Notes: generated by a model from the letters alone, not told the origin. A stretch of DNA of 64,000 nt from JARRKC01 sp037388505 (GCA_037388505.1 JARRKC010000001.1:62001-126000), one strand, 5' to 3'. Counted from the first letter of the stretch, positions 18,427 to 27,721 are shown. Numbers and translations: made by a program.

Positions 18427-18720
18427 ATGACGATCAGCCGAAAAGCAAAGCGTGACCTGACCCTGAGTCTGGCGCTGCTCGGCGTCATAGGTTTCTGCGC
18501 CTACATGATAGTGGGCTCGGGGGGCTATATGAAGCTTCGTCAGTACCAGGAACAGGTCCGTCGGTTGGAGGTCCGCAACCATGACCTGCACGAGACTCAG
18601 ACCGCCTTGCTCGAGCAGATCAGCCGGCTGAAGAACGATCCGCGGGAGATCGAACGAATTGCCCGCGAACAGTATCAGCTCGCCAGACCAGGAGACATCA
18701 TCGTCAATACGCCTAAGTAG
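18427..18720 (+). CDS. ftsB: FtsB/DivIC-like septum formation initiator
   Basis: 97 residues: short cytoplasmic start, one membrane segment at about 12-30, then a coiled coil (LRQYQEQVRRLEVRNHDLHE) and the family ending RLKNDPREIERIAREQ. FtsB-type proteins bridge FtsL and FtsQ in the division complex. No Shine-Dalgarno is present; TAGACT at 18412-18417 ends 9 bases before the ATG. The end overlaps the convergent dsbD gene by 8 bases. FtsL versus FtsB cannot be separated by this sequence alone, but the NDP motif favours DivIC/FtsB. Confidence 0.85.
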   Translation: MTISRKAKRDLTLSLALLGVIGFCAYMIVGSGGYMKLRQYQEQVRRLEVRNHDLHETQTALLEQISRLKNDPREIERIAREQYQLARPGDIIVNTPK

Positions 18721-20686
18721 TCGGAAGGCCTTTCCGCAGGAAGTCCAGAAACTCCTGTTTGTCCCGGGTCAGCCCGGGGAAGGTTGCGATCGGTTTGTCG
18801 TCCGGCGAAATCAGCGCATAAAAAGGCAGGGCGATCGTCGAGAAGCGGTCCTCCTCCATCTTTCGATTGGCGTCGTGGATCGCCTCGGCTCCGTCCGTGT
18901 ACAGACGGACGAGCACGAAGTTGCGAAACATCTCCTGCACCTCGGGCTGTGAGAACATGTTCGCCTCCATCCAGCGGCAGTTGGTACAGGTATAGCCGGT
19001 AAAGTCGATGAAGAGCGTCCGGCTCTGTGCTCGAGCCTGTGCCAGAGCGTCATCGTAGCGCGACAGCCAGACCGCATCCTCGCGGGCAGGTGACATTTCA
19101 GAGAAGAACCCGGCCTCCGAGACCGCTCCGTAGTCCCGAGGGGGCAGGAAGGCATCCAGTTCGCCCAGCCCGAACCCGAACAGCCCCCGCAACAGATACA
19201 TGGTCACGGCCAGAAAAAAGATCGCCGACAGTACTCGACCCGCACCCACCGCTTCCGGCGGGGTTTCGTGGGGGAAATGAATCCAACCCAGAAGGTAGAC
19301 GACGGCAATCAAGCCGATGGCGAGCCAGAAAGTAATGAAGACGGGACGAGTGATGAACTGCCATTGATAGACCAGGTCGACGTTGCTGATGAACTTCAGC
19401 GCCGCCGCCAGCTCGAGGAAACCCATGACGATCTTGACGGAATTCATCCAGTTGCCACTCCTGGGCAACGACTGCAGCCAGGAGGGGAAGATCGCCAGAA
19501 TGAAGAAGGGCAGCGAAAACACCGCAGCGAAAGCGGTGACCCCCATGAGCGACCACAGAAAATCGCCCTGCAACGCCGCCACCATCACCGTTCCGACGAA
19601 GGGCACCGTACAAGTGAACGAGGTCAACGAGAAGGTCAGTGCCATCAGGAGGATGCCGACGAGGCCCGAACTTTGTGACGATTTCCGATTGATCGCACTC
19701 AACCAACTGCTCGGCAGACGCAGCTCAACGAGTCCGAACAGGCTCAGGGCGAAGACGATGAAGACCAGAGCGATAACGATGTTCACAAGAGGATTCGCGG
19801 CCAGCCGGTTGATACCGCCCGCCCCGAACGCAAACGTCAGAGCAAAACCCAGCAGCGTGAACGTGGCAATGATCCCCAGAGAATAGAGTCCGGCTTCCGA
19901 CACGGCCCTCCCCCGAGACCGGGCCTCCCGCTTGGTGAAATAGGAGACGGTGATGGGAATCATGGGGAACACGCAGGGCGTCAGGAGAGCCAGAGCGCCC
20001 ATCGTCATGGCAAACCACAGATACGCGAGAAAGCCTGCCGGCAGTGACGATCCGCCCGCCGGCGGCGATCCGGAGGCGATCGATGACGGGGCGCCGCCGG
20101 GCTCGGACTCCGCAGGAGCCGGCTGGCCCGGTGTCGTGGCGGAACCGTTTCCACCCGTCGGTGGAACGGAGAGCTTCGCCGTGGTCGCACCAGCTGAAGA
20201 AGCGCCGCCGGGGCTGATTTGGATCTGCGTGGAAACCTCCCTGGCCTGGGGCGGCAGACAGGAGCGGTCGTTGCAGGCCATGAACCGGGCCTGCAGCACG
20301 AGCGTCTGAAGGCCGACAGCCGCCGTCGGCTTCACCTGGACTGGGACGGCGAAGTCGGCTTGACCCCGAAAGTAGTTGGTCTCCATGTTGAAATTCTTGT
20401 CGAACCAGAGAATCGGGGAGGGCTCACGAGCTTCGCCGGCTGCCGAGAAGACCATAGAATCCTGAACTGTGATGGACGTGGGGATGGGTCCTCCAGCGGG
20501 CACATTCATGGAGTAGAGGTGCCAACCCGGTTGGATCTCCGCACGCAGCGTGACATCAAAACGTTCGCCGACCGCAGCTTTGGCCGGGGGATCCACGAGC
20601 CGCCAGCTCACGGCCTGCTGGGCAAAAGACAGATTGACTGCACCCAACCAGATCAGGAACGGAATCAGGATAGCCCGGTACTTCAT
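18713..20686 (-). CDS. dsbD: DsbD, thiol:disulfide interchange protein
   Basis: 657 residues in the full three-part DsbD plan. A signal peptide (about 1-22) precedes the periplasmic alpha domain (about 25-150, with ACNDRSCLPP), then a Gly/Pro/Ser linker. The eight-helix membrane domain begins near 228; its redox cysteines are in LLTPCVFPMIP and FTCTVPFVGT. The C-terminal thioredoxin domain (from about 530) has TGYTCTNCRWME. DsbD carries electrons from cytoplasmic thioredoxin to the periplasm, where they serve disulfide repair and cytochrome c maturation, fitting an organism with multiheme cytochromes. All three cysteine pairs are present. Convergent with the ftsB-like gene. Confidence 0.95.
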   Translation of the reverse strand: MKYRAILIPFLIWLGAVNLSFAQQAVSWRLVDPPAKAAVGERFDVTLRAEIQPGWHLYSMNVPAGGPIPTSITVQDSMVFSAAGEAREPSPILWFDKNFNMETNYFRGQADFAVPVQVKPTAAVGLQTLVLQARFMACNDRSCLPPQAREVSTQIQISPGGASSAGATTAKLSVPPTGGNGSATTPGQPAPAESEPGGAPSSIASGSPPAGGSSLPAGFLAYLWFAMTMGALALLTPCVFPMIPITVSYFTKREARSRGRAVSEAGLYSLGIIATFTLLGFALTFAFGAGGINRLAANPLVNIVIALVFIVFALSLFGLVELRLPSSWLSAINRKSSQSSGLVGILLMALTFSLTSFTCTVPFVGTVMVAALQGDFLWSLMGVTAFAAVFSLPFFILAIFPSWLQSLPRSGNWMNSVKIVMGFLELAAALKFISNVDLVYQWQFITRPVFITFWLAIGLIAVVYLLGWIHFPHETPPEAVGAGRVLSAIFFLAVTMYLLRGLFGFGLGELDAFLPPRDYGAVSEAGFFSEMSPAREDAVWLSRYDDALAQARAQSRTLFIDFTGYTCTNCRWMEANMFSQPEVQEMFRNFVLVRLYTDGAEAIHDANRKMEEDRFSTIALPFYALISPDDKPIATFPGLTRDKQEFLDFLRKGLPTT

Positions 20687-20777
20687 GCTGTCTCTTGTAC
20701 GATGTTATCGCATGGCAGGAGGTTTCGGCGGGAAGCCACTCCGTATGCGAATGCTCTGACGACGCCCTCCCGTCCGA

Positions 20778-22058
20778 CTAGGCAGGTCGCTCATAGACAA
20801 TGCGCCCGCCGACGATCGTCATCATCGGGACGCCACGCAGTTCCCAGTCTTGATAGGGACAATTCCGGCCCTTCGAGGCGAACTGCTTGGCATCGATCTT
20901 GATTCGACGCTTCGGATCGATCAGGGTCACATCTGCGATCGCCCCTTGCTGGAGAGTCCCACGATCGATCCGCAGGATTCGGCTGGGATTCACGCTCAGG
21001 AGTTCGACGGCCCGCGACTCCGAGATTACACCTTTCAGCACCAGGAACTCCCAGACGAGGGGGACAGCGGTTTCCATCCCGACGACGCCGCATGCTGCTT
21101 CCTCGAACGTCACGTCCTTGTCGAGACTGGTGTGAGGAGCATGGTCGGTCGCGATGGTATCGACGGTTCCGTCGGCCAGCCCTTCCAGGAGCGCCTCGAC
21201 ATCACTCTTCGACCGCAACGGCGGATTGACCTTGAAGTTCGTGTCGTACGAACGTATCGCTTCATCGCTGAGAGTGAAGTGGTGCGGCGTGACCTCGCAG
21301 GTTATCCGGATCCCCTGCTTCTTGCCCATCCTTACCCAGTCCAGCGACTCGCGCGTCGACAGGTGGCAGATGTGCACCCGAGCATGGGTCAGCCGACCCA
21401 GAACGACGTCGCGAGCCACCTGCATCTCTTCGGCAGCGCCATTGATGCCCCGCAAGCCCAGTTCGGTCGAGACTGCGCTTTCGTTCATGGAACCCCGCGC
21501 CGCCAGGTTCACGTCCTCACAGTGGTCCAGAATGGCGATATCGAAAATCTTGGAGTATTCGAGAGCGCGACGCATGATCTGGTTGTTCTGAACGGGCCTT
21601 CCGTCGTCGGAGAGTGCGACGGCGCCAGCCTTGACCATCTCACCAATCTCCGCCAACTCCGCCCCGTCCTCGCCCTTGGTGATCGCACCGATCGGGTAAA
21701 CATGCGCGAGGTTGCTCTCACGGGCCTTTTCACGAATGAACCGGGTGATGGCTTCACAATCGTTGATGGGATCGGTGTTGGGCATACAGGCCACACCGGT
21801 AAAACCTCCCGCCACTGCCGCTCGAGTTCCGGTCGCAACCGTCTCCTTGTCTTCTCTTCCCGGCTCGCGCAGATGCACGTGCATGTCGATGAAGCCCGGA
21901 GCCACGATCCATCCCCTCGCATCGACAACCTTCCAGCCTTTCTCAGGCGTGATTTTGCCCAGTCCGGCGACTTTTCCCTTTTCTATCAACAGATCCGTCT
22001 TCTTGTTGAGCCCCTGGCTGGGGTCGACGAGCTTCCCGCCTTGGATCAGAATCGTCAT
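20778..22058 (-). CDS. pyrC: Dihydroorotase
   Basis: 426 residues. Converts carbamoyl-aspartate to dihydroorotate. Metal ligands are visible in GFIDMHVHLREPG (residues about 55-67), a later DHCED and ICHLSTRES, and the catalytic aspartate in ATDHAPH. This is the class I/type II amidohydrolase of about 430 residues typical of pyrBC operons with a functional metal site, not the inactive PyrX form. The start at 22058 overlaps the pyrB stop by 4 bases (ATGA); the open frame extending to 22622 is an overlap with pyrB and is not real. Third gene of the pyrR-pyrB-pyrC run. Confidence 0.96.
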   Translation of the reverse strand: MTILIQGGKLVDPSQGLNKKTDLLIEKGKVAGLGKITPEKGWKVVDARGWIVAPGFIDMHVHLREPGREDKETVATGTRAAVAGGFTGVACMPNTDPINDCEAITRFIREKARESNLAHVYPIGAITKGEDGAELAEIGEMVKAGAVALSDDGRPVQNNQIMRRALEYSKIFDIAILDHCEDVNLAARGSMNESAVSTELGLRGINGAAEEMQVARDVVLGRLTHARVHICHLSTRESLDWVRMGKKQGIRITCEVTPHHFTLSDEAIRSYDTNFKVNPPLRSKSDVEALLEGLADGTVDTIATDHAPHTSLDKDVTFEEAACGVVGMETAVPLVWEFLVLKGVISESRAVELLSVNPSRILRIDRGTLQQGAIADVTLIDPKRRIKIDAKQFASKGRNCPYQDWELRGVPMMTIVGGRIVYERPA

Positions 22059-22993
22059 TTCGAACCTTCCTCGCTGGCCCCCAGAATCAGGTAGAGCACT
22101 GCCATTCGGACTGCCACGCCGTTCGTCACCTGCTCCAGAATGACGGACTCCAGACCGTCCGCAACCTCCGGATCGATCTCCACTCCACGATTGATCGGTC
22201 CCGGATGCATCACGATCGCATCCTTCTTCGCCCAGGTGAGTTTGCGTCGATCCAAGCCGTAGAGGGCAAAGTACTCCTTGATCGATGGATAGAAGACCTC
22301 CCTCTGACGCTCCCTTTGGGTCCGCAACATCATGATGACGTCCGCCCCTTCCAATGCCTCCTGCATCTGGTAGGTGACGTGGACGTTGTACTGATCGAAG
22401 GCGATCGGGATCAGGGTAGGTGGACCGCAAATCCAGACATCGCTCCCCATCTTGGTCAGCAGCAGGGCATTCGACCGGGCGACGCGGCTGTGCGCGATGT
22501 CGCCCACGATCGCGATCTTGAGCCCCTCGAATCGCTCCTTCTTGTCTTCGATGGTCAGGGCATCCAGAAGCGCCTGCGTGGGATGTTCGTGCATTCCGTC
22601 GCCGGCGTTCACGATCGAACATCCCTTCAGATGACGTGCCAACAGGTGAGGAGCTCCCGCCTCCGAATGGCGGATGACGATCACGTCAGGGTTCATCGAG
22701 AGCAGGTTCAAGCCCGTATCGATCAATGTCTCGCCCTTGGACACGCTGCTGGTCGAGACACTGAAGTTCAGAGAGTCCGCACTCAGGCGTTTGGCTGCAA
22801 TTTCGAATGAAGAGCGAGTGCGGGTCGACGGCTCGAAGAACAGGTTGATGATCGTCCGGCCGCGCAAGGTCGGCACTTTCTTGATCGGACGAGACGATAT
22901 CTCCCGAAAGCTCCTTGCGGTGTTCAGGATCAGCCGGATGTCAGACACGGGAAGCCCGGAAATTCCCAAAAGATGTTTTCCACTCAGTGGCAT
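22055..22993 (-). CDS. pyrB: Aspartate carbamoyltransferase catalytic subunit
   Basis: 312 residues, usual for PyrB. Condenses carbamoyl phosphate with aspartate. Carbamoyl-phosphate site FFEPSTRTRSSFE at about residue 51 and the aspartate region HPTQALLDALTI and MHPGPINRGVEI are intact. No pyrI regulatory gene follows; pyrC does, with a 4-base overlap. That places it with the PyrB enzymes that lack PyrI, or form class A/B assemblies with dihydroorotase. Confidence 0.97.
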   Translation of the reverse strand: MPLSGKHLLGISGLPVSDIRLILNTARSFREISSRPIKKVPTLRGRTIINLFFEPSTRTRSSFEIAAKRLSADSLNFSVSTSSVSKGETLIDTGLNLLSMNPDVIVIRHSEAGAPHLLARHLKGCSIVNAGDGMHEHPTQALLDALTIEDKKERFEGLKIAIVGDIAHSRVARSNALLLTKMGSDVWICGPPTLIPIAFDQYNVHVTYQMQEALEGADVIMMLRTQRERQREVFYPSIKEYFALYGLDRRKLTWAKKDAIVMHPGPINRGVEIDPEVADGLESVILEQVTNGVAVRMAVLYLILGASEEGSK

Positions 22994-23052
22994 AGTTCGA
23001 CGAGAACCAGTTCAGAGGAAGGACGGACACCTCACGGATCCGCCTCCCGGTT

Positions 23053-23646
23053 TCATGTTTGGACAGCTCCCGCTGAATCGCGGCCATCCGACTGCTGCAA
23101 CAGCTCGGGCGTCGTGAGAAAGACGCCCTCCTCATCGTCGACAGAGGGCATGCGGACTTCGACGACCTCATCGCGAGCCGTCTCGACATGCTTGCCCACA
23201 TAGTCGGCTTGGATCGGCAGTTCGCGATGTCCGCGGTCGACGAGCACGACCAACTCAACGGACCGGGGCCGTCCATAGTCGAGCACACTGTCGAGTGCGG
23301 CCCGGGTCGTTCGCCCCGTGTAGAGCACGTCATCGACGAGAATGACGGTCTTCTCTTCCACATCGAAATCCAGATGCGAGGCCTCTACGACCGGTTGTGT
23401 GTCCACCAGCGTCAGATCATCCCGATAAAACGTGATGTCAAGCTTCCCCAGAGGCAGGTCCTGCCCGGAAAGCTTCCGGATCTTCTGGTTGAGTCTTTCC
23501 GCCAGAGGAATCCCCCGGCGTCGAATGCCCACCAGAACAACGTCGGTCAGGTCAGGATGGTCCTCGATGATCTCTGCAGCGATCCGTGAAAGGGCCAGAT
23601 CCATCTCGCGCGGCTTCATTAATCGGCGTAGGTACTTGATTGGCAT
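23053..23646 (-). CDS. pyrR: PyrR, pyrimidine operon regulator / uracil phosphoribosyltransferase
   Basis: 197 residues. PRPP-binding motif VILVDDVLYTGRTTRA at about residue 100; other PyrR signatures are VGIRRRGIPLAERL and the HRELPIQADYVGKHV stretch. PyrR proteins bind pyr mRNA in attenuation and often keep a weak UPRTase activity. Here a -10-like TATTAT (23665-23670) lies only 18 bases before the ATG, leaving no room for an attenuator in this transcript. The gene is first in the pyrR-pyrB-pyrC run and is divergent from pyrK, 157 bases away. The C-terminal 15 residues are extra and unstructured. Confidence 0.93.
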   Translation of the reverse strand: MPIKYLRRLMKPREMDLALSRIAAEIIEDHPDLTDVVLVGIRRRGIPLAERLNQKIRKLSGQDLPLGKLDITFYRDDLTLVDTQPVVEASHLDFDVEEKTVILVDDVLYTGRTTRAALDSVLDYGRPRSVELVVLVDRGHRELPIQADYVGKHVETARDEVVEVRMPSVDDEEGVFLTTPELLQQSDGRDSAGAVQT

Positions 23647-23803
23647 AGGTCCGTCTCGGATCGGATAATAGCCGAAAAGGGTGTCGGAAGAAAGGCAACC
23701 GCATCCGAGATTCCGCCTTGGTGGACTGGACTCGACAGCCAGAGCAGCCGCGGGAAAGACATGACCGTTTCCGGGCCGGTCAAATATCGGGGAGCGCTGT
23801 GCT

Positions 23804-24619
23804 ATGCTTTCGCTCGTGGTTCGACTTCAGGCTCCTGTGCTCGAGAACCGTCCCTCCCCCCGCCACGTTTTCGTTCTCACCGTTCAGGCACCGCAGATCG
23901 CCCAGTCGGTCCGTCCCGGGCAGTTCGTCATGGCCGCGGTAGCGGGACAGGGCGATATCCCTTCTCCTCTCTTGAAGAGGGCGCTTGCCGTCTTCACGGT
24001 GCCCGATCGAGAGGCCACTCGTATCACTCTGCTCATCAAGATCCTGGGAGAAGGTACACGACGTCTGTCGACCCTTCGACCGGGGGACGCCCTCGACCTA
24101 GTAGGACCCCTCGGCGAGGGATTCGATCTCGACCGGGGTCGCAGCCGGATCAACTTGATCGTCGTCGGAGGTACCGGCGTTGCCTCCGCCTATCTGCTGG
24201 CGCGAGAGCTTGCCCGTGCAGGGGAGGAGGTGCGGCTGCTCTATGGGGGGCGGAGCGCTGACGACCTTGCGGGGCTGGCGCCGTTCGAACAGCTGGAAAT
24301 CCCGATCATTACGACAACCGAAGATGGGACCGCAGGCCGAGCCGGCCTCGTGACCGACGCCCTGCGGGAATGCCTAGAGCAATACCCCGCCCGGCATCTC
24401 AACCTGTACACGTGCGGACCGAACAGGATGATGCAGGTCGTCTCCGAAATGGCCGTGCCACTCGGGATTCCCTGTCAGATCTCCGTTGAAATCAAGATGG
24501 CCTGCGGATTCGGCGTTTGCCTCGGATGTACGGTCAAGACCACCGGCAGCTACCGTCTGGCCTGTACCCACGGTCCTGTTTTCGATGCTTCGGAATTCAT
24601 CTGGGAGCAGTCCGGCTGA
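23804..24619 (+). CDS. pyrK: Dihydroorotate dehydrogenase B, electron-transfer subunit
   Basis: 271 residues. FAD/NAD-binding flavoprotein of the ferredoxin-reductase type that passes electrons from PyrD to NAD. Nucleotide-binding VVGGTGVASAYLLARELA at about residue 120 and the C-terminal [2Fe-2S] site CGFGVCLGC with a fourth cysteine in LACTHGPVF. The ATG at 23804 lies inside a -10-like TATGCT (23803-23808), so the real start may be the GTG at 23816, at the probable transcription start. pyrD follows 9 bases after. The pair defines a type 1B enzyme. Confidence 0.94.
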   Translation: MLSLVVRLQAPVLENRPSPRHVFVLTVQAPQIAQSVRPGQFVMAAVAGQGDIPSPLLKRALAVFTVPDREATRITLLIKILGEGTRRLSTLRPGDALDLVGPLGEGFDLDRGRSRINLIVVGGTGVASAYLLARELARAGEEVRLLYGGRSADDLAGLAPFEQLEIPIITTTEDGTAGRAGLVTDALRECLEQYPARHLNLYTCGPNRMMQVVSEMAVPLGIPCQISVEIKMACGFGVCLGCTVKTTGSYRLACTHGPVFDASEFIWEQSG

Positions 24620-24628
24620 GGAGACCGA

Positions 24629-25576
24629 ATGGATCACGATATCGATCTCTCTGTTGAATTCGGCGGGCTTCGATTCAAGAATCCGGTGCTGACCGCGTCG
24701 GGGACGTTCGGATACGGAATCGAGTTCACCCGTTTCTTCGACATCTCCGAGCTGGGCGGTTTCTGCACCAAGGGCCTTTCGCTGGAGCCTATGGCCGGCA
24801 ACGCACCCGGACGAATCTTCGAGACACCCGCCGGGATGCTCAATGCCATCGGTCTCGAGAATGTCGGAGTCGACGCCTTCATCCGGGACAAACTCCCGCC
24901 CCTCGAGCCCTACGACTGCCACGTCGTGGCCAACATCCTCGGCAAGAGCACGGAGGAATTCATCCGGATCGTGGAGAAGCTCGATCCCCAGCCGAAGGTC
25001 AGTGCCTACGAATTGAACATCTCCTGCCCGAACATCAAGCAGGGCGGAATGCAGTTCGGCCATGACCCGAAATTGACTTTTCAGGTCGTCGACGCCGTAC
25101 GCGGGGCCACCTCCAGACCCGTCTGGGTCAAGCTCTCTCCCAACGTCACCGACATCACCGTGTTCGCCAGAGCCTGCGAGGAGGCCGGAGCAGACGCCGT
25201 GACACTGGTCAATACGTTTGTGGGGATGGCGATCGACGTGTATCGGAGGCGTCCCATGCTCTCGAACGGCACGGGAGGGCTGTCGGGCCCGGCCATTCGC
25301 CCGCTGGCGGTCCGTCTGGTTTATCAGGTCGCCCAGGCCGTCTCGATTCCGGTCGTGGGGATCGGCGGCATCAGTTGCGCTCGAGATGCGCTCGAGTTTC
25401 TCATCGCCGGAGCATCGGCTGTACAGGTTGGGACCGCCAACTTCGTCGATCCACTGACGGGCCCAAAAGTCGTCGAAGGTCTGCGGGACCATTGTCGCGA
25501 GCAGGGTATTCCGGCGGTTCGCGAACTTATTGGATCACTCAAACCGATTGCCGAGGGAGAGTTCGTCTATTACTGA
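24629..25576 (+). CDS. pyrD: Dihydroorotate dehydrogenase, type 1B catalytic subunit
   Basis: 315 residues. FMN enzyme oxidising dihydroorotate to orotate in the cytoplasm. Signature NISCPNIKQGGMQFG carries the catalytic cysteine, which marks class 1 enzymes; GGLSGPAIRP and GIGGISCARDALEFL belong to the FMN phosphate site. The partner PyrK just upstream makes it the NAD-dependent 1B form. Followed by pyrF 20 bases later. Confidence 0.97.
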   Translation: MDHDIDLSVEFGGLRFKNPVLTASGTFGYGIEFTRFFDISELGGFCTKGLSLEPMAGNAPGRIFETPAGMLNAIGLENVGVDAFIRDKLPPLEPYDCHVVANILGKSTEEFIRIVEKLDPQPKVSAYELNISCPNIKQGGMQFGHDPKLTFQVVDAVRGATSRPVWVKLSPNVTDITVFARACEEAGADAVTLVNTFVGMAIDVYRRRPMLSNGTGGLSGPAIRPLAVRLVYQVAQAVSIPVVGIGGISCARDALEFLIAGASAVQVGTANFVDPLTGPKVVEGLRDHCREQGIPAVRELIGSLKPIAEGEFVYY

Positions 25577-25596
25577 CGAGAGTCTGGAGGAATGAG

Positions 25597-26236
25597 ATGG
25601 GGCAAATCGATGCGCGCAGTCGACTGATTGTGGCTTTGGACGTTCCGACTCAGGAAGAGGCCATCGAACTGGCCGGGTCCTTGAGCGAATCGATCGGCAC
25701 CTTCAAGATCGGTCTGCAGCTCTTTACGGCCTGTGGTCCGGCGATCGTCCGGCGCGTCCAGGAGTTCGGCGCCGACGTCTTCCTGGATCTCAAGCTGCAC
25801 GACATCCCGAACACAGTCGCTCATGCCGAGACCGAGGCCTGTTGTCTGGGCGTGAGCATGCTGACTTTGCATACCTCCGACCAGCCTCGGCACAGAGGAG
25901 ATCGCGGACATCGGCTTCGCTCCCGAACTCGACGACCTGGTTTTGCGGCTCGCCCGTGTGGCCGCCGATTCCCGTCTGGACGGAGTGGTTTCCTCTCCCT
26001 TGGAGGTCGGCCGACTTCGGTCAGCGGGGTTGACCGATTTGAGCTTCGTGACCCCTGGGATCCGGCCCTCCTCCGGGGCCGATCGCGACGATCAGAAGCG
26101 GGTAACCACGGCTTTCGACGCGATCCGGGCGGGTGCGACCTACCTGGTCGTGGGTCGGCCGGTGATCAAGGCGGACGACCCGTTGAGCGCGGCGCAAGCT
26201 CTTCTCAAAGAGATCGAATCTGCTATTTTGGTGTAG
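25597..26236 (+). pseudogene. pyrF: Orotidine 5'-phosphate decarboxylase with internal deletion and frameshift
   Basis: ATG at 25597 has GGAGG 7 bases upstream. Frame 1 gives an intact N-terminus of about 94 residues, including the catalytic FLDLKLHDIPNTV. After LTLHTS (about 25878) the family sequence continues only in the next frame (+1), from TSLGTEEIADIG at 25880 through VTPGIRP and VVGRPVIKADDP to the stop at 26236. Compared with PyrF enzymes, roughly 30 residues between the two TS sequences are missing (the H-x-GG loop and the VTxLTS strand), and the frame is shifted. As written it cannot make a working enzyme. A real deletion or an assembly error at the short ACCTCC/ACCAGC similarity are both possible; UMP synthesis needs this step. 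Confidence 0.85.
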
Positions 26237-26806
26237 ATGCGTAAGCTCGGCATCACAATGCTCGCATTTCTGGCCGCAGTCGCGGTTGTGAGTGCGCAAC
26301 CGGGCAGTAAACCGCTCGAGAGCTCAGCCTGCCACATTTTCATTGACTACCACTTCATCTGGACCCTGGAGGTCATCGAGAACGTCTCCGGCAAACCGGT
26401 GCCCATCCTCAACATCATCACATTTCCAAAGGGTCAGTGGGATCTGAGGCCCACGAACATCCACATCTTCAACAGCAGAAGACAGGAAGCGGAAATCGAG
26501 AAATTCTCCATCGACACCGGTGTTCCGGACGAACCGTACATTGTGCGGTACCTCAAGGTACACGGCGACAGCTTCATCGGGATGGACCTGATCGGCGATT
26601 TTTCCAATTTCGAGACTCCCACCAAGGTGGTGATCGAACTGGGCGACAACGACTTCACTCTGGAACCGGTTGATCGTCTCGAATTCGAGAACCTTGCCCA
26701 GCGGATCGATCAGATCAACTACGACAGTCCGGATATCCGACAGGACTACGATGTGCTGAAGATCCCCCTCTTAGGAAAGCGCGAAGCGCGACGCCGCTTC
26801 TACTGA
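26237..26806 (+). CDS. Secreted protein of unknown function
   Basis: 189 residues. A clear signal peptide (MRKLGITMLAFLAAVAVVSAQ) is followed by a mature domain rich in beta-strand patterns (WTLEVIENVSGKPVPILNI, KVVIELGDNDFTLEPV). I do not recognise the family. The ATG directly follows the pyrF end and lacks a Shine-Dalgarno; TATTTT at 26224-26229 ends 7 bases before it, so it may have its own leaderless promoter. A hairpin at 26815-26844 follows the stop. Confidence 0.8.
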   Translation: MRKLGITMLAFLAAVAVVSAQPGSKPLESSACHIFIDYHFIWTLEVIENVSGKPVPILNIITFPKGQWDLRPTNIHIFNSRRQEAEIEKFSIDTGVPDEPYIVRYLKVHGDSFIGMDLIGDFSNFETPTKVVIELGDNDFTLEPVDRLEFENLAQRIDQINYDSPDIRQDYDVLKIPLLGKREARRRFY

Positions 26807-26814
26807 ACCGTGGC

Positions 26815-26844
26815 GAGTTCCGGGAAACCCGGAACCCGGAACTC
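26815..26844. terminator. 10-bp inverted repeat between convergent genes
   Basis: gagttccggg (26815-26824) pairs perfectly with cccggaactc (26835-26844) across a 10-base loop; a further partial copy runs to 26851. It sits between two convergent genes, so it may end transcription from both sides, although it lacks a T-tract. The words belong to the GTTCCGAG repeat family. Confidence 0.55.
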
Positions 26845-26860
26845 GGAACTGCTGCGAGCG

Positions 26861-27721
26861 CTACGGACACACGATCTGCAGCCGTTCGGGCGCGATCTGG
26901 AAGCGCCGGGGCAGCGCCCCGGCCGGCTCGCCGTCCATCTGCACCATGGTCCCGGGCGTTCCTTCGGCCCAAACCAGCGGCGTTTTGCGGTAGACGACAT
27001 CGGGCAGATTGACGTGACGCCCCCAGAGACTCGCCCACACGTATGCCAGGTAACGCAGATGACCCCGGGATCTGAACACGCAGAGGTCCAACACCGGCTC
27101 GAAAACGCTGGCTCGCGGAGCGAGGAGCAGATGGCGCCCGTAGAAACGACCGTTCGAGATGACCGCCGTCGTCCCGATGAAATGCTCTTCCGAGGTCCCC
27201 ACCCGAAAAGGTTCCAGCGGATAGCTCCAGAATTTGGCAAACCCGGTAAGCCAGAATGCAAAGATGCCCAAGCGGCTCTTCAGCCTCGCCGGAACTCTCT
27301 GCAGAAGATAGGCGTCCGCTCCCACACCAGCCATCAGCAGGAAGCGCTGGACTCCCGTTTGAGCGAGATACATCTCGCGGATCTTCCCCTGACGCAGGAT
27401 TTCGACGGCCGCTTCGATTCGCGATGGAATGCCTATTTCCCGAGCCAGGACGTTGGCGGTCCCGCCGGGAATCAGACCGATCGGCAGCCCGGTTTCGAGA
27501 GCCGAAGGCAGAAGGTGGTGCAGAGTCCCATCGCCGCCGTAGACGACCAGCAACTCGCACTGGGAGGCCTTGATCCGAGGGAGCTCTCGCCCGGGCTGAA
27601 TTTCGGCGAGTTCACAGGCGAATCCCGCGTCCAACAACCGTTTCACCAAGGCAGCGGTGGAGCCGGGCGAATCAGCCCGGCCGGCTCGAGGATTGAAGAG
27701 AAGAAGTACGCGAATTCCCAT
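26861..27721 (-). CDS. Diacylglycerol kinase / YegS-type lipid kinase
   Basis: 286 residues. Catalytic-domain signatures at the N-terminus: NPRAGRADSPGS, VVYGGDGTLHHLLPSALETG and LPIGLIPGGTANVLARE, the nucleotide-binding motifs of the DAGK/LCB5 family. The beta-sandwich C-terminal domain follows (GVGADAYLLQRV). Phosphorylates diacylglycerol or a related lipid at the membrane face. No firm substrate can be assigned. Convergent with the secreted protein gene; upstream lies the M23 peptidase, 154 bases away. Confidence 0.9.
   Translation of the reverse strand: MGIRVLLLFNPRAGRADSPGSTAALVKRLLDAGFACELAEIQPGRELPRIKASQCELLVVYGGDGTLHHLLPSALETGLPIGLIPGGTANVLAREIGIPSRIEAAVEILRQGKIREMYLAQTGVQRFLLMAGVGADAYLLQRVPARLKSRLGIFAFWLTGFAKFWSYPLEPFRVGTSEEHFIGTTAVISNGRFYGRHLLLAPRASVFEPVLDLCVFRSRGHLRYLAYVWASLWGRHVNLPDVVYRKTPLVWAEGTPGTMVQMDGEPAGALPRRFQIAPERLQIVCP

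Noticed and set aside
22059..22622. N-terminal extension of the dihydroorotase frame
   Set aside because: Overlaps pyrB out of frame; PyrC family alignment begins at the ATG at 22058, which overlaps the pyrB stop.
23647..23803. PyrR-binding RNA loop (CCAGAGNNGC-like) upstream of pyrK
   Set aside because: Only a partial match (ccagagcagcc), no terminator pair, and it lies upstream of the likely transcription start.
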